Notes: generated from the sequence alone by a model not told the origin. DNA of 64,000 nucleotides from Amanita rubescens (GCA_015039365.1 WION01000139.1:1-64000); one strand, 5' to 3'; shown: positions 1 through 12,404, numbered from the stretch's first letter. A program made the numbers and translations.

Positions 1-10
1 ATTCACATAG

Positions 11-317
11 CATGACTATTGATTGACAGGGGCTTATGCAAAATTCCTAAAACAGTACTCGAGTGGTTTTCGGGTTGTTTACCAGCAGGTCTTAATCTGT
101 CGGGTGGGTACCGGTGGAATTTGGATGAAGAATACTTTTTTACCTACCTCTTATTTATGCATTTCCTGAGCATGTTAGGGTACGACTTTCCTGGGTTGTC
201 TGTCAAGTGACAGAGTTCACATGTCTGCGATAACATAACCGTTGATTGACAGGACTTATGCATAATTCCTAAAACGGTAATCGAGTGGTTTTCAAGCCGT
301 CTACCAGCAGGTCTAAG
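11..317. repeat. Degenerate copy of the 1-3.7 kb tandem unit with an internal direct repeat
   Basis: Two direct repeats of about 85 bp (11-96 and 233-317) share blocks such as CCTAAAAC and GAGTGGTTTTC. The stretch between them (about 100-232), with GGATGAAGAATAC, TTATTTATG and GAGTTCACATGTCTGCGATA, matches the sequence upstream of the small minus-strand genes at 2195-2325 and 3030-3160. It is therefore a further, gene-less copy of the same unit. Read by eye; exact borders are uncertain. Confidence 0.6.
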
Positions 318-1763
318 TGAACGGGCGGTCGTCACTGGAACGCCGACACGAACCTTGCGCCCGATTTCTTTATATTGCATAACAGTAGAGGAGGGATGAA
401 AGGAAAAACCGAGTCAGCGGGAGCTTTATCTGAGCATCTTATCTTATCTCTAACCGTTTTCCCACGCTTTGCCGTTTTTGTGAATTTACCATGACCTTGC
501 GGCTCGAATGTTGCATTAGTTCCTTCCGCAACCCTGCAAATTTTAAAGTCGCTGGATTTGGCAAGGGGGCTGGTTGGGCTGGTGTGCGGTATGTTTTCTC
601 GATAACATCACTTGCGTGAGTTTTTGTATCCAAGATGATCACCGGGCTTATGAACACTCCATTGGTCACCCCCAGTGAGAAATGTATCCGCTCCAGGCCG
701 ATACAAGCCGCAATCGCGGACAACAGAGGCTGAGAGAAGAAAAACTTTCCGCTTTAACGTTTTTTTGAGGCCATCCTCATTGAGAAAAAGTAGCCATGGA
801 ACATTTTTTTCATTGCTCGGTCGAGAAACGACAAATCCGCTATAGGCCTCTACAAACCACCACATTCTGCTCCGATCCTCCCTCCCACCCCCACCTGCTC
901 TCCTTTACTCTCGTCCGCTCTCATCCTCCCCATTCCCACCCCCTCACCCCATCCTCATCCGCCCTGCTTGTCTAGTCTGCTTCTTATTTTGCTTTTAACT
1001 CTAGTTAGCTCGCTAAGTCATAGCACATGTAAAATGATGTACCTTGAGTTGTTTCTTCCCATCTTAAGATGGTCCAGGCAGGGTAAGCATTGGAGTGATC
1101 TGGGGATGGCTTGCATGGTTTCGTGAGTGGGGCAAGAGGCGAAAAAAGCGCATATATGCACTCACCTGTACATAACCAATTTGTTCAGGGTATTGCGGCT
1201 GCCAATGGCAATGTCCTGTTCACATTAGGTGAGAGGGTAGAAAGAGTTTGGCTGGTTAGTTATACTTTAATGCACATATATTTAACACATACGGGGCAGC
1301 GTACTCAGCGTCAGTGAGCGTCAACGATATTGCAACATTGGCTCTGGGCGACGATTCATGAGAAATTTGGAGTGAGGCAACGGGCGCACTTGAAGGCAGG
1401 GAGTGCGAGCGTGGTGGTGGTGGCGAGGTGAAATGGTTGTGACGTCGTCGGAGTGATTAAGTCCATTGTTTGGTTACCCAAACAATGGATCGAGGGAGTT
1501 GGACAGATTTTTACGTGGACAAATCTTTGCCATTTTTCGTACGTTGGACACGATGGTAAATATGGTGCGAGATAAGATACGAAGGGATGCGAGAGGACAC
1601 GAGAGGAATAGCAAAAGCAGCGCGACTACGACGCGAAGGTCACAGCGGCTGTCACCGGATTTCCCGGCTGGCCAGCCGCGCATTTCTCACTGGGGGTCAC
1701 CGGTTCACCGGTCACCAAGAAAAATGCAATTTTCCTCTCATGAAGCAATAAATATCTCCTATA
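318..1763. other. Intergenic, no gene supported
   Basis: Only short overlapping reading frames without recognisable products. About 540-650 resembles the spacer of the tandem unit (a TTACGTGAG-like block followed by an AAGATGATC-like block). An 11-bp inverted repeat with a 4-nt loop (CCATTGTTTGG / CCAAACAATGG) lies at 1463-1488. The start of the downstream gene's 3' region is at 1764. Confidence 0.5.
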
Positions 1764-2129
1764 TCACCGAAGCAGCCAAGATCCACCACCACCGACAATA
1801 AATCCTTCAGGAAAAATCCCGGCGAGCGGTCCATCAATGAAGAACCTAGTAGTCTTCACAATCTCATGCTTGATGAACGGGAGACGGATGCTGCTTGGGC
1901 CCACAATGGGATGACTATTAACGTCGATGCGGAAGTCTGCGTATAGTTCGTCCAGATGGTCATAGCGCAAGATCGCCACGGGGACGTCGAAGGGGATAAT
2001 CCTATGGTCGAATCGACCCGAAAAGGGCTTACGCACGCCTTGGACGATGAATTCGGCAAAGAAGCTAATACCATCCTCGCATCTGAAGAAGCCTCTGGCT
2101 TCGTGGGTAAACGTGGTGATTTCGGTCAT
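1764..2129 (-). CDS. Small protein of unknown function, intact copy of a tandem family
   Basis: A 121-residue intronless reading frame starting at the ATG on 2129. No family is recognised. There is no signal peptide, membrane segment or cysteine pattern. The chain alternates hydrophobic and polar residues (FFAEFIVQG, DFRIDV), which suggests beta structure, and has IDGPLAGIFPEGF near the C-terminus. The frame is credible because two further copies follow at about 800-bp spacing (2608-2975 and 3420-3674). They keep the same protein frame across much of their length (VGPxxIxLPFIK, RFxIxGPL), while the surrounding DNA also repeats. Start chosen because the broken second copy begins with the same MTExTTF. 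Confidence 0.6.
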   Translation of the reverse strand: MTEITTFTHEARGFFRCEDGISFFAEFIVQGVRKPFSGRFDHRIIPFDVPVAILRYDHLDELYADFRIDVNSHPIVGPSSIRLPFIKHEIVKTTRFFIDGPLAGIFPEGFIVGGGGSWLLR

Positions 2130-2149
2130 ACTAGTGGGTTGAGTCTAGA

Positions 2150-3400
2150 ATTTCGGTGAGTGCTAGTCGAGCCGTGGAGATGGGAAATATCGACCGTACC
2201 GGCGGTGTAGTTTTAGGATGTGTGGATGAAGAATACGTTCACCAGGCTTTTATTTATGAGATTCGAGCGGATGCACTTCCTGAGTTGTCAACGGAGTTCA
2301 CATGTCATAACTCCGTCTGCGATAACATTGATCGTACCGGCGGTGTAGTTTTAGGTTGTGCAGCGTGCTTCTTAAAACTTATTCTGAGAACGGTAAGCGT
2401 GTTTGGTAATACACGTATGTGGCTCTGCTCGATGTGCCTGCTGCAATAAAGTCACCGACGGAATGATTTGATAACGAGTTGGTTTGCGGTATGACTCGTC
2501 ACTTACGTGAGTTCCTGAATTTAAGATCTGATAATCTGATGATTCACTCCGTAATGATACATTTCCTTTTAACGATAGCCAATGAGCCATGTTTTCGACG
2601 CATTCATTCACTCCCAAATCAACCAATCAACGCCCTTGACGAGGATTCCTCCTTTCAAAATCTGGGTGAGCGGTCCATCAATGAGGAACCTAGGAGTAGG
2701 GTGAATCCCAGGTTTGATGAACGGAAGATGAATGTCCTTGGGGCCCACAATGTGAAGACTGTTGGTGTCGAGGCGGAATTTTCCATATAGGTGATCCGGA
2801 TGCTCGAAATCCAGTGTCACATGGGGTGCATTCAAAGGCGGGTGGATATCGCTGCGAATATGCCCGAAAACATTTTATACGCTCCCTCAACCTCGAATTC
2901 GGCAGTGAAGTGTCCGTTGTCGCGGCTTCTGAGTTGACCTATGGCTTTGTGGATAAACGTGGTGGTTTCGGTCATAGTTGGGTATGAGTGTTAGTCGAGC
3001 CGTGGAGATGGGAAATATTGATCGTACCGGCGGTGTGGTTTTAGGATGCGGGGATGAAAAAAGCGTTCCACAGGCTTTTATTTATGAGATTCCTGCGCAT
3101 GCATTTCCTAGGTTGTCAACGGAGTTCACACGTCGTCGATTCCGTCTGCGATAACATGACCACTTGGTGATGGTTGACGTGCCTCTTTCTGAGAACGGTA
3201 AGAGGTTCAAGCACACACATATGTGGCTCTGCTCTGCTCTATGTGCCTGCCGCAATAAAGTTACTTCCGAGTCGACGGAATGATTTGATAACGAAGCTGC
3301 TGCTTTGTGGTATGGGGCCATACGTGAGTTTCTGAATTTAAGATCTGGTAATCAATTCACTCCGTAATACAATAATACATTTCCTTTCACGATAGCCATG
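2150..3400. repeat. Spacer/promoter part of the tandem unit, two copies
   Basis: The blocks at about 2150-2590 and 2985-3400 align along their length: GTCGAGCCGTGGAGATGGGA, TACCGGCGGTGT, TTTTATTTATGAGATTC, GAGTTGTCAACGGAGTTCAC, TATGTGGCTCTGCTC, GACGGAATGATTTGATAACG, CTGAATTTAAGATCTG. A weaker third copy runs 3690-3930. Each block is immediately upstream of a minus-strand gene copy, so the duplicated segment carries gene plus promoter. Confidence 0.7.
2608..2975 (-). pseudogene. Second copy of the small unknown gene, frameshifted
   Basis: The frame opens with MTETTTF at 2975, matching the intact copy at 1764-2129. It continues to about position 2840, where it runs into a TGA. The homologous remainder (NAPHVTLDFEHPDHLYGKF onward to 2608) lies in a neighbouring frame, so an indel of one base (or equivalent) near 2840-2885 breaks the gene. 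No convincing splice sites bridge the shift. Both halves are otherwise well preserved, so the lesion is recent, or it is a sequencing error. Confidence 0.6.
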
Positions 3401-3419
3401 TTCTCAACGCATTCATTCA

Positions 3420-3674
3420 CTACCAAATCATCCAAGCTGCAGTTCCCCCGACGCGGATCGCTCCCGGCAAAATAGCGGCGAGCGGTCCCTCAATGAGGAA
3501 CCTAGCAGGGTGAATCCCAGGTTTGGAAGATGAAGGTCGTTGGGGCCCATAATGGGACGACCGGTCATGTCGATGATGAAATCTCCATGTAGGTGATCTG
3601 GATGTTCGAAATGCAGCGTCACATGGGGTGCATACAAAGGTGGAGGGATGTTCCATCTGCGATAACATGTCCAC
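3420..3674 (-). pseudogene. Third copy of the small unknown gene, 5'-truncated and frameshifted
   Basis: Contains the C-terminal two thirds of the family. YAPHVTLHFEHPDHLHGDF lies in one frame and RFLIEGPLAAILPGAI in another. A small deletion removes the FIK segment after LHLP and shifts the frame. The N-terminal third seen in the copies at 1764 and 2608 is missing: homology stops near 3655, where unrelated sequence follows. Confidence 0.6.
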
Positions 3675-4059
3675 TAGGCGCGCTCTTGTTTGACAACTTG
3701 CACGATGGTTAATGGGGTTTACCGAATTGTTCTGAGAACGTAAAAACGGTTTCCTCTCGTCGTTAGGATTAGTTAGGATTACGTTCTGCTTTGGTTACTT
3801 GCCATACTCAAGTCGCTCGATCGACAGAACGGCAACAGATAATCAAATATGCAAGCTGGTATACCGTTCATAACGCCACTTAAATGAGTCTCTGAGTAAA
3901 AGGTCAGATGATCAGGCACAGAACAAGTATACACTCAACGTTCACGATAGTATTTATCCAGGTATTTGCATCCTGTCCACGATAATGTTTCTGATGGTGA
4001 GCGGCAACCATATGGCAACACACCTACTAGCAAGCATGAACAAACAAGAAAAAAATAAG

Positions 4060-4131
4060 CTCTCTGTCGGGGAGTCGAACCCCGCTTTCGCGCGTGACAG
4101 GCGCGTGTACTAACCGATATACTAACAGAGA
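4060..4131 (-). tRNA. tRNA-Asp (anticodon GTC)
   Basis: A 72-nt cloverleaf reads on the minus strand. The acceptor stem TCTCTGT pairs with ACAGAGA, followed by a G discriminator. The D-loop has GGTTAGTAC, the anticodon loop CTGTCAC gives GTC, and the T-arm GGGGTTCGACTCCCC is perfect. There is no intron. A run of T on the minus strand just past the 3' end (A-run at about 4049-4056) is a Pol III terminator. The sequence is identical to the tRNA at 14381-14452. Confidence 0.95.
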
Positions 4132-4207
4132 CTTGTTGTCCGTTCAAATTAAATGCCCAAATGCTAATGTAACTTTCAACGGCCAACGTTTGTATTGACG
4201 CACACAG

Positions 4208-5639
4208 CTACAATTTACTCCTTGCGGTATTACGCCTTGGAATCCACGATCTCCACGGATAGTACACGACGCCATCCCGGCGGTTGCGCGTCTCCGTCTC
4301 CGTACGCCCAGAAGAACCAGAAGGCACTTCAACTTGTTCCTCCACCACTCGACGCATCGTATCCCAATCCACATCAACCCCTTCCGCCTCAAACGCCTCG
4401 CGATATATCGGCTTGTTAAGCATAGCCCATGATATCCGATGAAGCGTCGTCGGCTCGCCGGGGGCTTTCACCTCGAAACTCGGCTTACGGGCATACGCGA
4501 TCTCCGCGACGCGGATGAGGATAGCCCTGTAAATGGCGCATCGTGTTCGGTGTGCAGAAGGAGAGAGAGGAAAGGAGAGAGAACTTACGCAGTGAGACCA
4601 ATAACAGGTCTGATACCACCTGCCTCCCTGCCCGTCAGAAAACTATGTCCGCGAATAGGCCATACGGTCCCGTTGGGCCCTCTCGTTTCCCATTCATGAG
4701 TTGTGTGGTAAGGCACCTCTATACTCTCGGGTTCTTGTGGGAATGGATGGGTGTCTTCAAGGAATGAAGCGAGAGGATGAGAGAATAGAGCGGAGACTTC
4801 GGCGGCGTTTAAAATGGGCTAGTAACATAACATATAAGTGAGAATGGAATTCATAAAGCGGGGGGTGCGTACTTGAAGCGTGAGGTCCAGGATGAGGACG
4901 ACGACTCTGTCATGTTGGTTTGAAATTGATACGGGAGTGGGTGAAAGAAAACAACGTACGGTGTGACTATAAGATCATTCGAGGCCAGGAATGGCTCGAG
5001 AACACATAGTAATGGAACCTTCCGTCCGTCCCTTGGTAATCCAATCTAAAGCGAGTCAACTCCTGAAATCACATCTCAGACGATAACATGGGCGCACCTC
5101 TTCAAACGCTTCTCGTCTCTACACCTCCAGCTCAGTAAAAGCGACTAATAACAATAAGAACAGACCACTTACAGCCGTTTCCTCGATCGTCTTATCGCCC
5201 AAATCGACTTTACCCCCAGGCAACGAGGTATCCCCCGCATAGCTCCTCAAGGTGGCAGAACGACTATAATAGCAGGGGTGTGCAACAAAGGGCAAGAAAA
5301 ATCGTCAGCATTACAGCATTATAACGTCTCACCCCACCCCACTCACCTCACAAGCGACACTCACCGACTGAGCAAAACGTACACATCCCCCGCACGTCCT
5401 ACAAACAACGCCACGAGCACGGCTGCGCATCTCGTCCTTGGAAGCGGAATTGGAAGTTGGGGAGGGTAGTAGGATGCAAAGTTGCGGAGACACCTGGATC
5501 AGGGCTGTTAGTACATTAGGAGTGTGTGGTACTAGGTGAAGACGTACTCTTTGGACTGCCGAGTCAAAGTTGGGATTCGTGTGCGGTTGAGGCGTAGCCT
5601 AGGACGATGGTATTCTAGGAAGTTGTTGGTGCGTGTCAT
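4208..5639 (-). CDS. Nudix hydrolase, probable coenzyme A diphosphatase type
   Basis: Eight exons can be joined in frame: 5548-5639, 5365-5493, 5173-5263, 5098-5118, 4960-5045, 4873-4906, 4589-4818, 4208-4526 (333 residues). The Nudix box spans exons 3-5: PGGKVDLGD then TARREAFEEIGLP, with the metal-binding REAFEE glutamates. The preceding LRSYAGDTSLPGG resembles the motif of Pcd1/NUDT7-type CoA diphosphatases, which cleave CoA to 4'-phosphopantetheine and 3',5'-ADP, often in peroxisomes. The C-terminus is RSKL, not a clear peroxisomal signal. The exon coding ARREAFEE is only 21 nt. An in-frame upstream start at 5768 would add 43 residues. The 3' end lies 76 bp from the tRNA-Asp. Nudix assignment is firm; substrate is inferred. 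Confidence 0.9.
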
Positions 5640-5975
5640 TTCGGCAACTCTGAGATCTTGGACAACCGTCCCGGCACGCAATACTTGTTGTTGTTTGGAA
5701 GGTGTACTTTTTGGGTCATATCCTCTCCTATGTTTCTGACGCTCAACTCCTTTCTTTTGTGTGACCATCTATGCACGATGCCAGACACTGTGGATCCGAA
5801 TCCCAGAGAATTAGCGTTAATTCTCGTGATGGAGGCCTATGTGTTCTTACCTAATTTCGCCACTTACAAAGGTATCAAGTATTCGTAGTACTAAAACATC
5901 TATAGTCCCGTACAATACTATATAACTTGGACTACAAATAAAATAAAATAAAAAGTCTGTCCTTGTAGATAACAC

Positions 5976-7397
5976 TCATGCCAACATTGCTGGAATTAGT
6001 CCAGCAAACAGTAGCACCACGCTCACGCTCACCCCCACACTTAACCCGTACCACTTCATTACGCTAGCAGAGGCAGGACTAGAATTTGCAGTCCCAGTTG
6101 AAGAAGATCCAGTTCTAGCGGTGGCAGTACCACTGGCTCTAGTAGTACTATTAGGCGAGCTGGGTTGAGAGCCCGCCGCGATATAAGTTCGCAAATAAGT
6201 TACTTCCCAGTACGCATTGTCGAATGTTGGACTTCCGGGTCCGATAACGCAGTCATTGACCTGTGTTAGATAGAGACAACGTCAGGGTGATGATCATATC
6301 TTCTGGATAAATAACTTACACAGGAACCGGTGGCCGTATGACATGATCCTTTGTAAATGTTGGGAACGCCTGCCCTGTGTTTCCGAAACGCGTAAGACAA
6401 GAGAGATAGGTGGACAAAAAAGCGAGTACCAAACACCACAGAGAGTCGTTGTAAACACCAGTTGTTGAGGCGTGAAAAATTGTGCATAGTTGCAAGTGGT
6501 AGCAGGATACGAGGCACTCGGTGCACCCCAAGTCGATGGGTCAATGGTCGAATTAGACGTGGCTGAAGTGATGGATTCTGGTATATCGACGCGCTTTAAA
6601 CAAATGCATCAACACCCGACCGAAAACAAACAAACAAACAAACGACTTACGCTCCAAAACCACATGTATATCCCTGTGACATCCAACTGCGTGGCCCAAA
6701 CTCCTCCTCCAGCCTGTGCAAACCCAGCACCGTAACTATTGGGTTTGGTCTCTGCTATCACGCATCCGCTCCCTGTTGAACAATCTGTTCCATATACTTT
6801 TCCCGTCAACTGTGCACCTGTTGTGTTAAGCGTACAACCACCGATGGTATGCAACGCATATTGATTGTTGCTCATCAAATTGATCGCTTCGATAATGTCG
6901 ATTTCGCCTCCGTTTGGCCATAAACCCGTTCCGAGCGTCCAGAACGACGGCCAGACGGAGCATCCGTAAGGGATGTGTTTGACGTCAATGAGAATGATGT
7001 TCCCAGCGCCGACCGTGTCTTGGGAAGTGATCCGGATCGAATTGCGGTTGACGATTGGTGCTGGTGCAATCGTGGTGGTGTTGTCAACTTTCATGATGGC
7101 ATTCCCTCCAGAGTTGACGTAGGCCAGGCCTTGCGAGACGGCGGTTGTCTGATTGACATATGTTACGTTTCCTATAGGTTCAGACGCGCAAATTTAGCGT
7201 ATATATGCATGAATTGTGACGGTTTGCTCACCCCATGTTGTGTTATCAACGTTGCCGTAAAAGTCCCATCCGTCGAAAAATGTGCTACCAGAGTATTCCC
7301 GGACGGGGTAGTATACTGCTTTAGCTTGGAGCGCTAGCAGGAAGTAGAGGATGAAAGGCAGGAGGAGAGGGAGGGTAGTGCCATGGCCTGGACCCAT
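5976..7397 (-). CDS. Secreted GH16 endo-beta-glucanase with GPI-type tail
   Basis: Five exons (7232-7397, 6651-7171, 6430-6593, 6320-6374, 5976-6260) give 396 residues. The protein begins with a hydrophobic signal peptide (LPLLLPFILYFLLAL). It carries the GH16 active site GGEIDIIEA, with both catalytic glutamates and the aspartate, preceded by WPSFWTLG, and later WATQLDVTGIYMWFW. After the domain comes a Ser/Thr-rich stretch (residues about 335-370) and a C-terminal hydrophobic segment, as in GPI-anchored proteins. GH16 enzymes of this type cut beta-1,3 or mixed beta-1,3/1,4-glucans in the cell wall. Family and secretion are clear; exact linkage preference is not. Confidence 0.92.
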
Positions 7398-10137
7398 GGA
7401 TTACGAAGGTAGTAGGGTGCTAGGGCGGCGATGATGGACGAAGAACGGAAAAGCTACGGCACCGGGATGCCATGTTTTCTCTGGAATATTTATGAAGCCG
7501 GGAGACCCGATAACACTGATGCATCACGAATCATCAGGCTAAGTATATGCATAACGATGCACATGGTGATTGCTAGGTATTTGAAATATCAATTTTTTCT
7601 GTGGTACAGATGAAGAATCACGTCGTTTATTATCCTGGCTTAGAAGGATTGTGGAATTGAAGGTGTGCGTATTGAGGTCAACGGGTGGGAGATGGGTGTG
7701 CGAAGTGGAGATAATGAACGCTTTGATAGTCACGGTCACAAAACCGGCTTACAACCGCCGCGGCCAGCGTCCGCATGGACAACCAAAATATTTCTGAACG
7801 CGGTCCCCTTAGCCCTAAGTATGTTACTACTATGACTTGTTTAGAAATCTGAAGAGCCACGTCGACGAACATGCTGGTTATGACTCGATATAAATCACTA
7901 CACGAATCATCAGCGCCTAATATCCAAGGACAAGCAGTATGTGTAGTACTCACCCTGGCTAGCCATCGATTCGTATGTCCACCCGTCCCATATCGAAATG
8001 GCAATCCAGGACTACTTAGTCGCTGATGATCGTCCGTCTCACACTTGAAGCCACTTTTGACTCTCGGCCAGAGGATGGAAATCTGACAACGCACTGCATT
8101 TGCTGTACCAGCAGCGCGTTGACTCAAGTAATGGAGATATCTCCACCACCAGCACAAAATGCTCCCCAGGAATGGGAGCTAACGTCTAACTGGCTCTCCA
8201 AGCCGTCCCCTCTTTACAGCAAGCGGGTATCGGTGGTCAACCAGCCCGGGGCTAAGACCTAATCGCGCTCGGGTGACGGTGGGTTAACTAGCAGGACACG
8301 GTTTGGTGGTCCAACTGTCGATGTAACTCCTATTCAGATGTCCGATCTCTCGCTAAGCCAAGTCGATCGACTTATCGCCCGCCGCCTTTCAAATTCGGAG
8401 GTTGGGGCGTGACAGTGAGCGCCAGTTGCTGGCAGTTGCCACTCCCGGGTGGCCGGTGGCTGATGAGGGCATGTTATTACGGCAGTCTTTTTCGTTTTTT
8501 TTTGGCACTGAATCCACGAGGTCGGTTGGTTTGGCGTCTTGCAAAGAAGAAGAATCGAAACATGGTAATGCTGGGGACTCGGCCTTGCTCTTACTTCCTT
8601 TTTGACCTGTTTGTGAGGAGCAACCGCCGCGTTGCTCCTGACTATATCATCTGCGCCTCAATTTATCAATGAAGAGGCGCCATGTGGTAAGCGATATCTA
8701 CCTTATTATGGCTATTCACGTATCAGCCCCGTAGTGCGTTTTTTTATTAACGAGCCGCATTTGGAAGAAAAGAAGGGAAGAACGAGGGTTGCGTAGAGGT
8801 ACACTGCGAGTTCATATAGAAGTCGTTGTTTTGGGATCCTCAGGGCGTCTTGCTCGTGCGTTTCTTCGCGTTAACCATCAACCATCAACGTATCAACCAT
8901 CGAGAATTGAATCCAGTGTGCGTTGTGGTGTGGCATCGCAGCGGGAAAGGAGTCCGAGTGAAGAGGAAAGTGGGAGGAGAAAGTAATGGTATTGATTGTG
9001 ATGTGCCGCCACTTCGTTTTCGCCTCTCCCTTTATTTTGCACCTGGCACGATGTGCACCACCACGCGGATATTATCGCATCAAGAACCACTGATGCATGC
9101 GCTCGGAATCAGGTGCTTCTCAATTTCTGATGCTTCGACCTGTCAAGACGCATCTGTAGCTTTATTCGGGTGAGATGACGAGTAGGCACGCTGTCAGATT
9201 TTTTGTGCTTGCCGTACATGTCTTGCTAGAGTGATGTACCATTTTTAGCGTTGGACGAGGCTAGAACCCCATGGCGACAAGAACCCGTTGTTGAGGGTCG
9301 TTTGTTTACGTATGCATCTATCTGCAGATATCGGCGCCTGTAAATTGAGGATGAGGTTCTTGGTAGGATAAGCGTGTTGGACGTCTTTTGTGAAGTGGGA
9401 CAGGGAAGGCGAGAATTGAGGGGCTTGGGGATGAAGAGCGGCGTGATATGGTCATATTGACTGCAGTAGAGCGATGCGTGGTGCGGCAGATGTTGTAAAT
9501 GGGACGATAGGTGTCGTGGGGATTTTAATCATTCCCAGCCTATCACGTCTGATGTGCGTCGTTCACTATCTGGCATTTGTGGAAAGAAAAACATAGAGGG
9601 CACCTGTCAAATTTCGATAAACGTAAAGTGTACGACATGGGCGGTCCTTAGCTCGCACCTTGCGCTTATTCGGGATAGACCTAGCTCGGAAGTTTATCAG
9701 CTGAAATGGAATTTGGAAAACTTAATGGAGGATGGACGAGTTTATTTCAACTCCTATCACTGTAAGCTAAATATGAGAGAAGCGTGAGGGTTTAGAACAG
9801 AAAATTGTAGGATAAGCTCGGGGAAGATAAAACATTACATGCCGGCGATTTGTGGCGCAATTGATGTTAAAGGCGGTGAGCGGGTGTGAGCCATAAAAGG
9901 TAGTCGTTTAGCTATAGAAGGCAGGTGGGAATGACGTAATGGACAATCTAGGCGGAGCGTGAAAGGTCACTCAACAACTGTCGCTCAGTAATATGACAAT
10001 CGACTGGCAGAATGACACCCTCGACAAATCAGATTTGTCAGCGTAAATCTACTATATAAACACCTCAACTCTTCATATCTCTCTCTCCTCCCACCCTCTT
10101 CTTTCTTTCTTCCTCGGTAACCACTCTCCTTCGCGTT
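7398..10137. other. Long intergenic region, no gene supported
   Basis: About 2.7 kb between the GH16 gene (minus) and the P450 gene (plus), so both start from this region. Reading frames here are short and without recognisable domains. A 160-codon minus frame at 7678-8157 looks like chance. The last 100 bp before 10138 hold a pyrimidine-rich tract (about 10075-10120) and a TATATAA-like box near 10051, consistent with the P450 promoter. Confidence 0.5.
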
Positions 10138-12110
10138 ATGCTCTCCGCGGTCCTTTCTTCCTCCCTTCTTCTCGCCGCCGCCTCCGCCCCATTTGCCTAC
10201 TTCTCCATTCGTATAGTATACAATCTCTTCTGGTCTCCCCTTAGCGCTATCCCCGGCCCTTGGTACGCCGCCATCTCCGACTTTTGGCTCACCGCACATG
10301 TCCTCCGTCTTGAGCAATGCAAGACAATTCAGCACCTTTTCGAAATCTACGGTCCTGTAGTTCGTGTCGGTCCAAACAAAGTCGTCTTTCGGGACGTCAC
10401 TACTATGCGCAGCGTCTACTCCGTCCACAAATTCGACAAAAGCCCTTACTACAAGAGCCTTTTAACGTTCGTCGTCCCATCACACCTTTATCTAAGCGGT
10501 GACTAATTTTTATCTAGGAACAACAATGATCACGCGTGCGTAATAACGCGCATATAGTGACATTTTGACTCAGACCACCGCTGTTCCTAGCATGACGACA
10601 CTCGAACACTCTAGACATGCCATCCGGCGCAAGGGTTACGCGCCGCATTATACCCCCACCAATCTGGCCCGATTTCAACCTGAATTTCACGAATCGGTGT
10701 ATGAGCTCGTCAACGTACCGTGTTTTCAAGCACATTTGACGAGCTGTGCTGACTACTAGGACATAGGCTCTTGAAGTCATTGCCGGGAAAGAACCACTCG
10801 AGTGCTTGATGCTATTCCGGCATCTCATGGTCGACGTCGTGACATCGGTCTCATATGGATTCCAGGCTAACGCGGTGAAGAATTGGTCCGTGGGTTTGGA
10901 AAATCCGCTCTCGACGGCAATTAACGACTTCCCTAAGCGCGGGATTTTGGTAATCGCTCTTTTTTTAATGTGATCCTTCATTGAAGAACACCCTCTTTTT
11001 TTGACTAGCGCAGCGCGGTTCCGACGTGGGCATGGAATCTAGTTTGCCGCATCCCCAATAAACGCTTGAGGCAGCTTTGCGACTCGGATAATATCATGGC
11101 TGAGGTACGTCTCGTCCAATCCAATCTTGCAATCTGACCATTGCTCCAGTTTGTTAGTGCTCGGGTTTACGAGATGCGCGCGCAAATGAACTCTGGAAAG
11201 ATCGGCGATTGTGAAAGGGTTCCTCTGCTTCAGCGCCTCTTGCAATACCGTTATTCGTCAGACCAGCCCATGCCAGATCACGACATAATATCAGAGTGCA
11301 TGGGACACTTGTGAGTCTTGCCGCACTTAACATTCCAACCATGAACGACGCCATCACCAGGATCGCCGGCGCGGATACAACGTCTACGACGCTAGCATAT
11401 CTATTCTGGGAACTGAGCCGGCGTTCCGATATTGCCAAGAAGCTCCAGGCCGAATTGGAAGAGGCCATGCCGGACTCGCGACATCTTCCCGATATTTCTG
11501 CGATACAAGAATTGCCGTACCTCAATGCTTTCATTAAAGAAGGTGAGAAATCAAATGACGGACCCTGCATTGTTCCGCATGTCAACTTCTCCGTATCTAG
11601 GCCTTCGTTTATACAGCGCGGCGCCGAGCCTTCTTGAGCGCGTGGTTCCGTCAACGTGCAAAAATGGTGTCACTAACGAGAACTTTGACCTGATGGGCTA
11701 TGGCCTACCTCCAGGCACCGTCGTCTCTACACAAGCCTGGTCAATGCATCGTGATGCCAGCGTTTTTCCCTCACCGGATTTCTTCGTGCCAGAACGGTGG
11801 TTACAGCCGTTCTCCACTCCTGAAGAACTGGCAAGGATGGCGCAATACATGATGCCGTTCGGGACTGGCACGCGCGTTTGCGGTGGACAGAATCTCGCTC
11901 AAGTGATGTTGAAGATAGCTGTTGCCGCATTGGCCAGGAACTTTGACGTCGTAGCGCCCCCTGAAACAAATGAGAGAAGTATGGAGATTAAGGACAGCTT
12001 TGTGAGTTGATGCTTATCATTCGACGCTTCTGCTGATTTGACGCATGCAGGTTATCTTTCCTGCTGCTATGCAATGCAAATTGATCTTCCATTCACGTCA
12101 AGAACAATGA
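10138..12110 (+). CDS. Cytochrome P450 monooxygenase
   Basis: Nine exons join in frame: 10138-10466, 10518-10535, 10591-10714, 10767-10949, 11009-11104, 11150-11310, 11361-11542, 11601-12001, 12051-12110 (517 residues). The N-terminus is a membrane anchor (SSSLLLAAASAPFAYF) followed by the proline hinge IPGPWYA. The I-helix oxygen-binding motif AGADTTS is split by an intron. Next come the K-helix ExxR (EGLR) and the heme loop PFGTGTRVCGG with its cysteine. The second exon is only 18 nt. The family binds heme in the ER membrane and oxidises hydrophobic substrates using a reductase partner. The substrate cannot be told, and no other biosynthetic genes are adjacent. Confidence 0.95.
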
Positions 12111-12404
12111 TCGCGTTACCTTTTGCTATCTTTTAATTTTGATATCGTGCGGTCCCTTTTGTTTTCGTTGCGCGCTGTCGATCCTTTTTCTGCTGTGGAG
12201 TCCTTGTACATGTACATATATGCGGTACCATCATCGTGCATCAACACTGTATACGTTCCTTACCTTGTATGTTATGGTCTTTTTAATGGGGATTATAGAT
12301 GTATTCAAGTGTAATTTGAACCCATGATATGTTCATATCGACAACTGGTGTTACATGTTTTACAAGGATAACTGCGACAAGATTGATTTATAATACAAGT
12401 ATGT

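Noticed and set aside
7678..8157. 160-codon minus-strand frame
   Set aside because: No recognisable domain, no partner exons, composition as in the surrounding intergenic DNA.
9985..10428. 147-codon minus-strand frame opposite the P450 start
   Set aside because: Low-complexity antisense of the pyrimidine-rich P450 leader and first exon.
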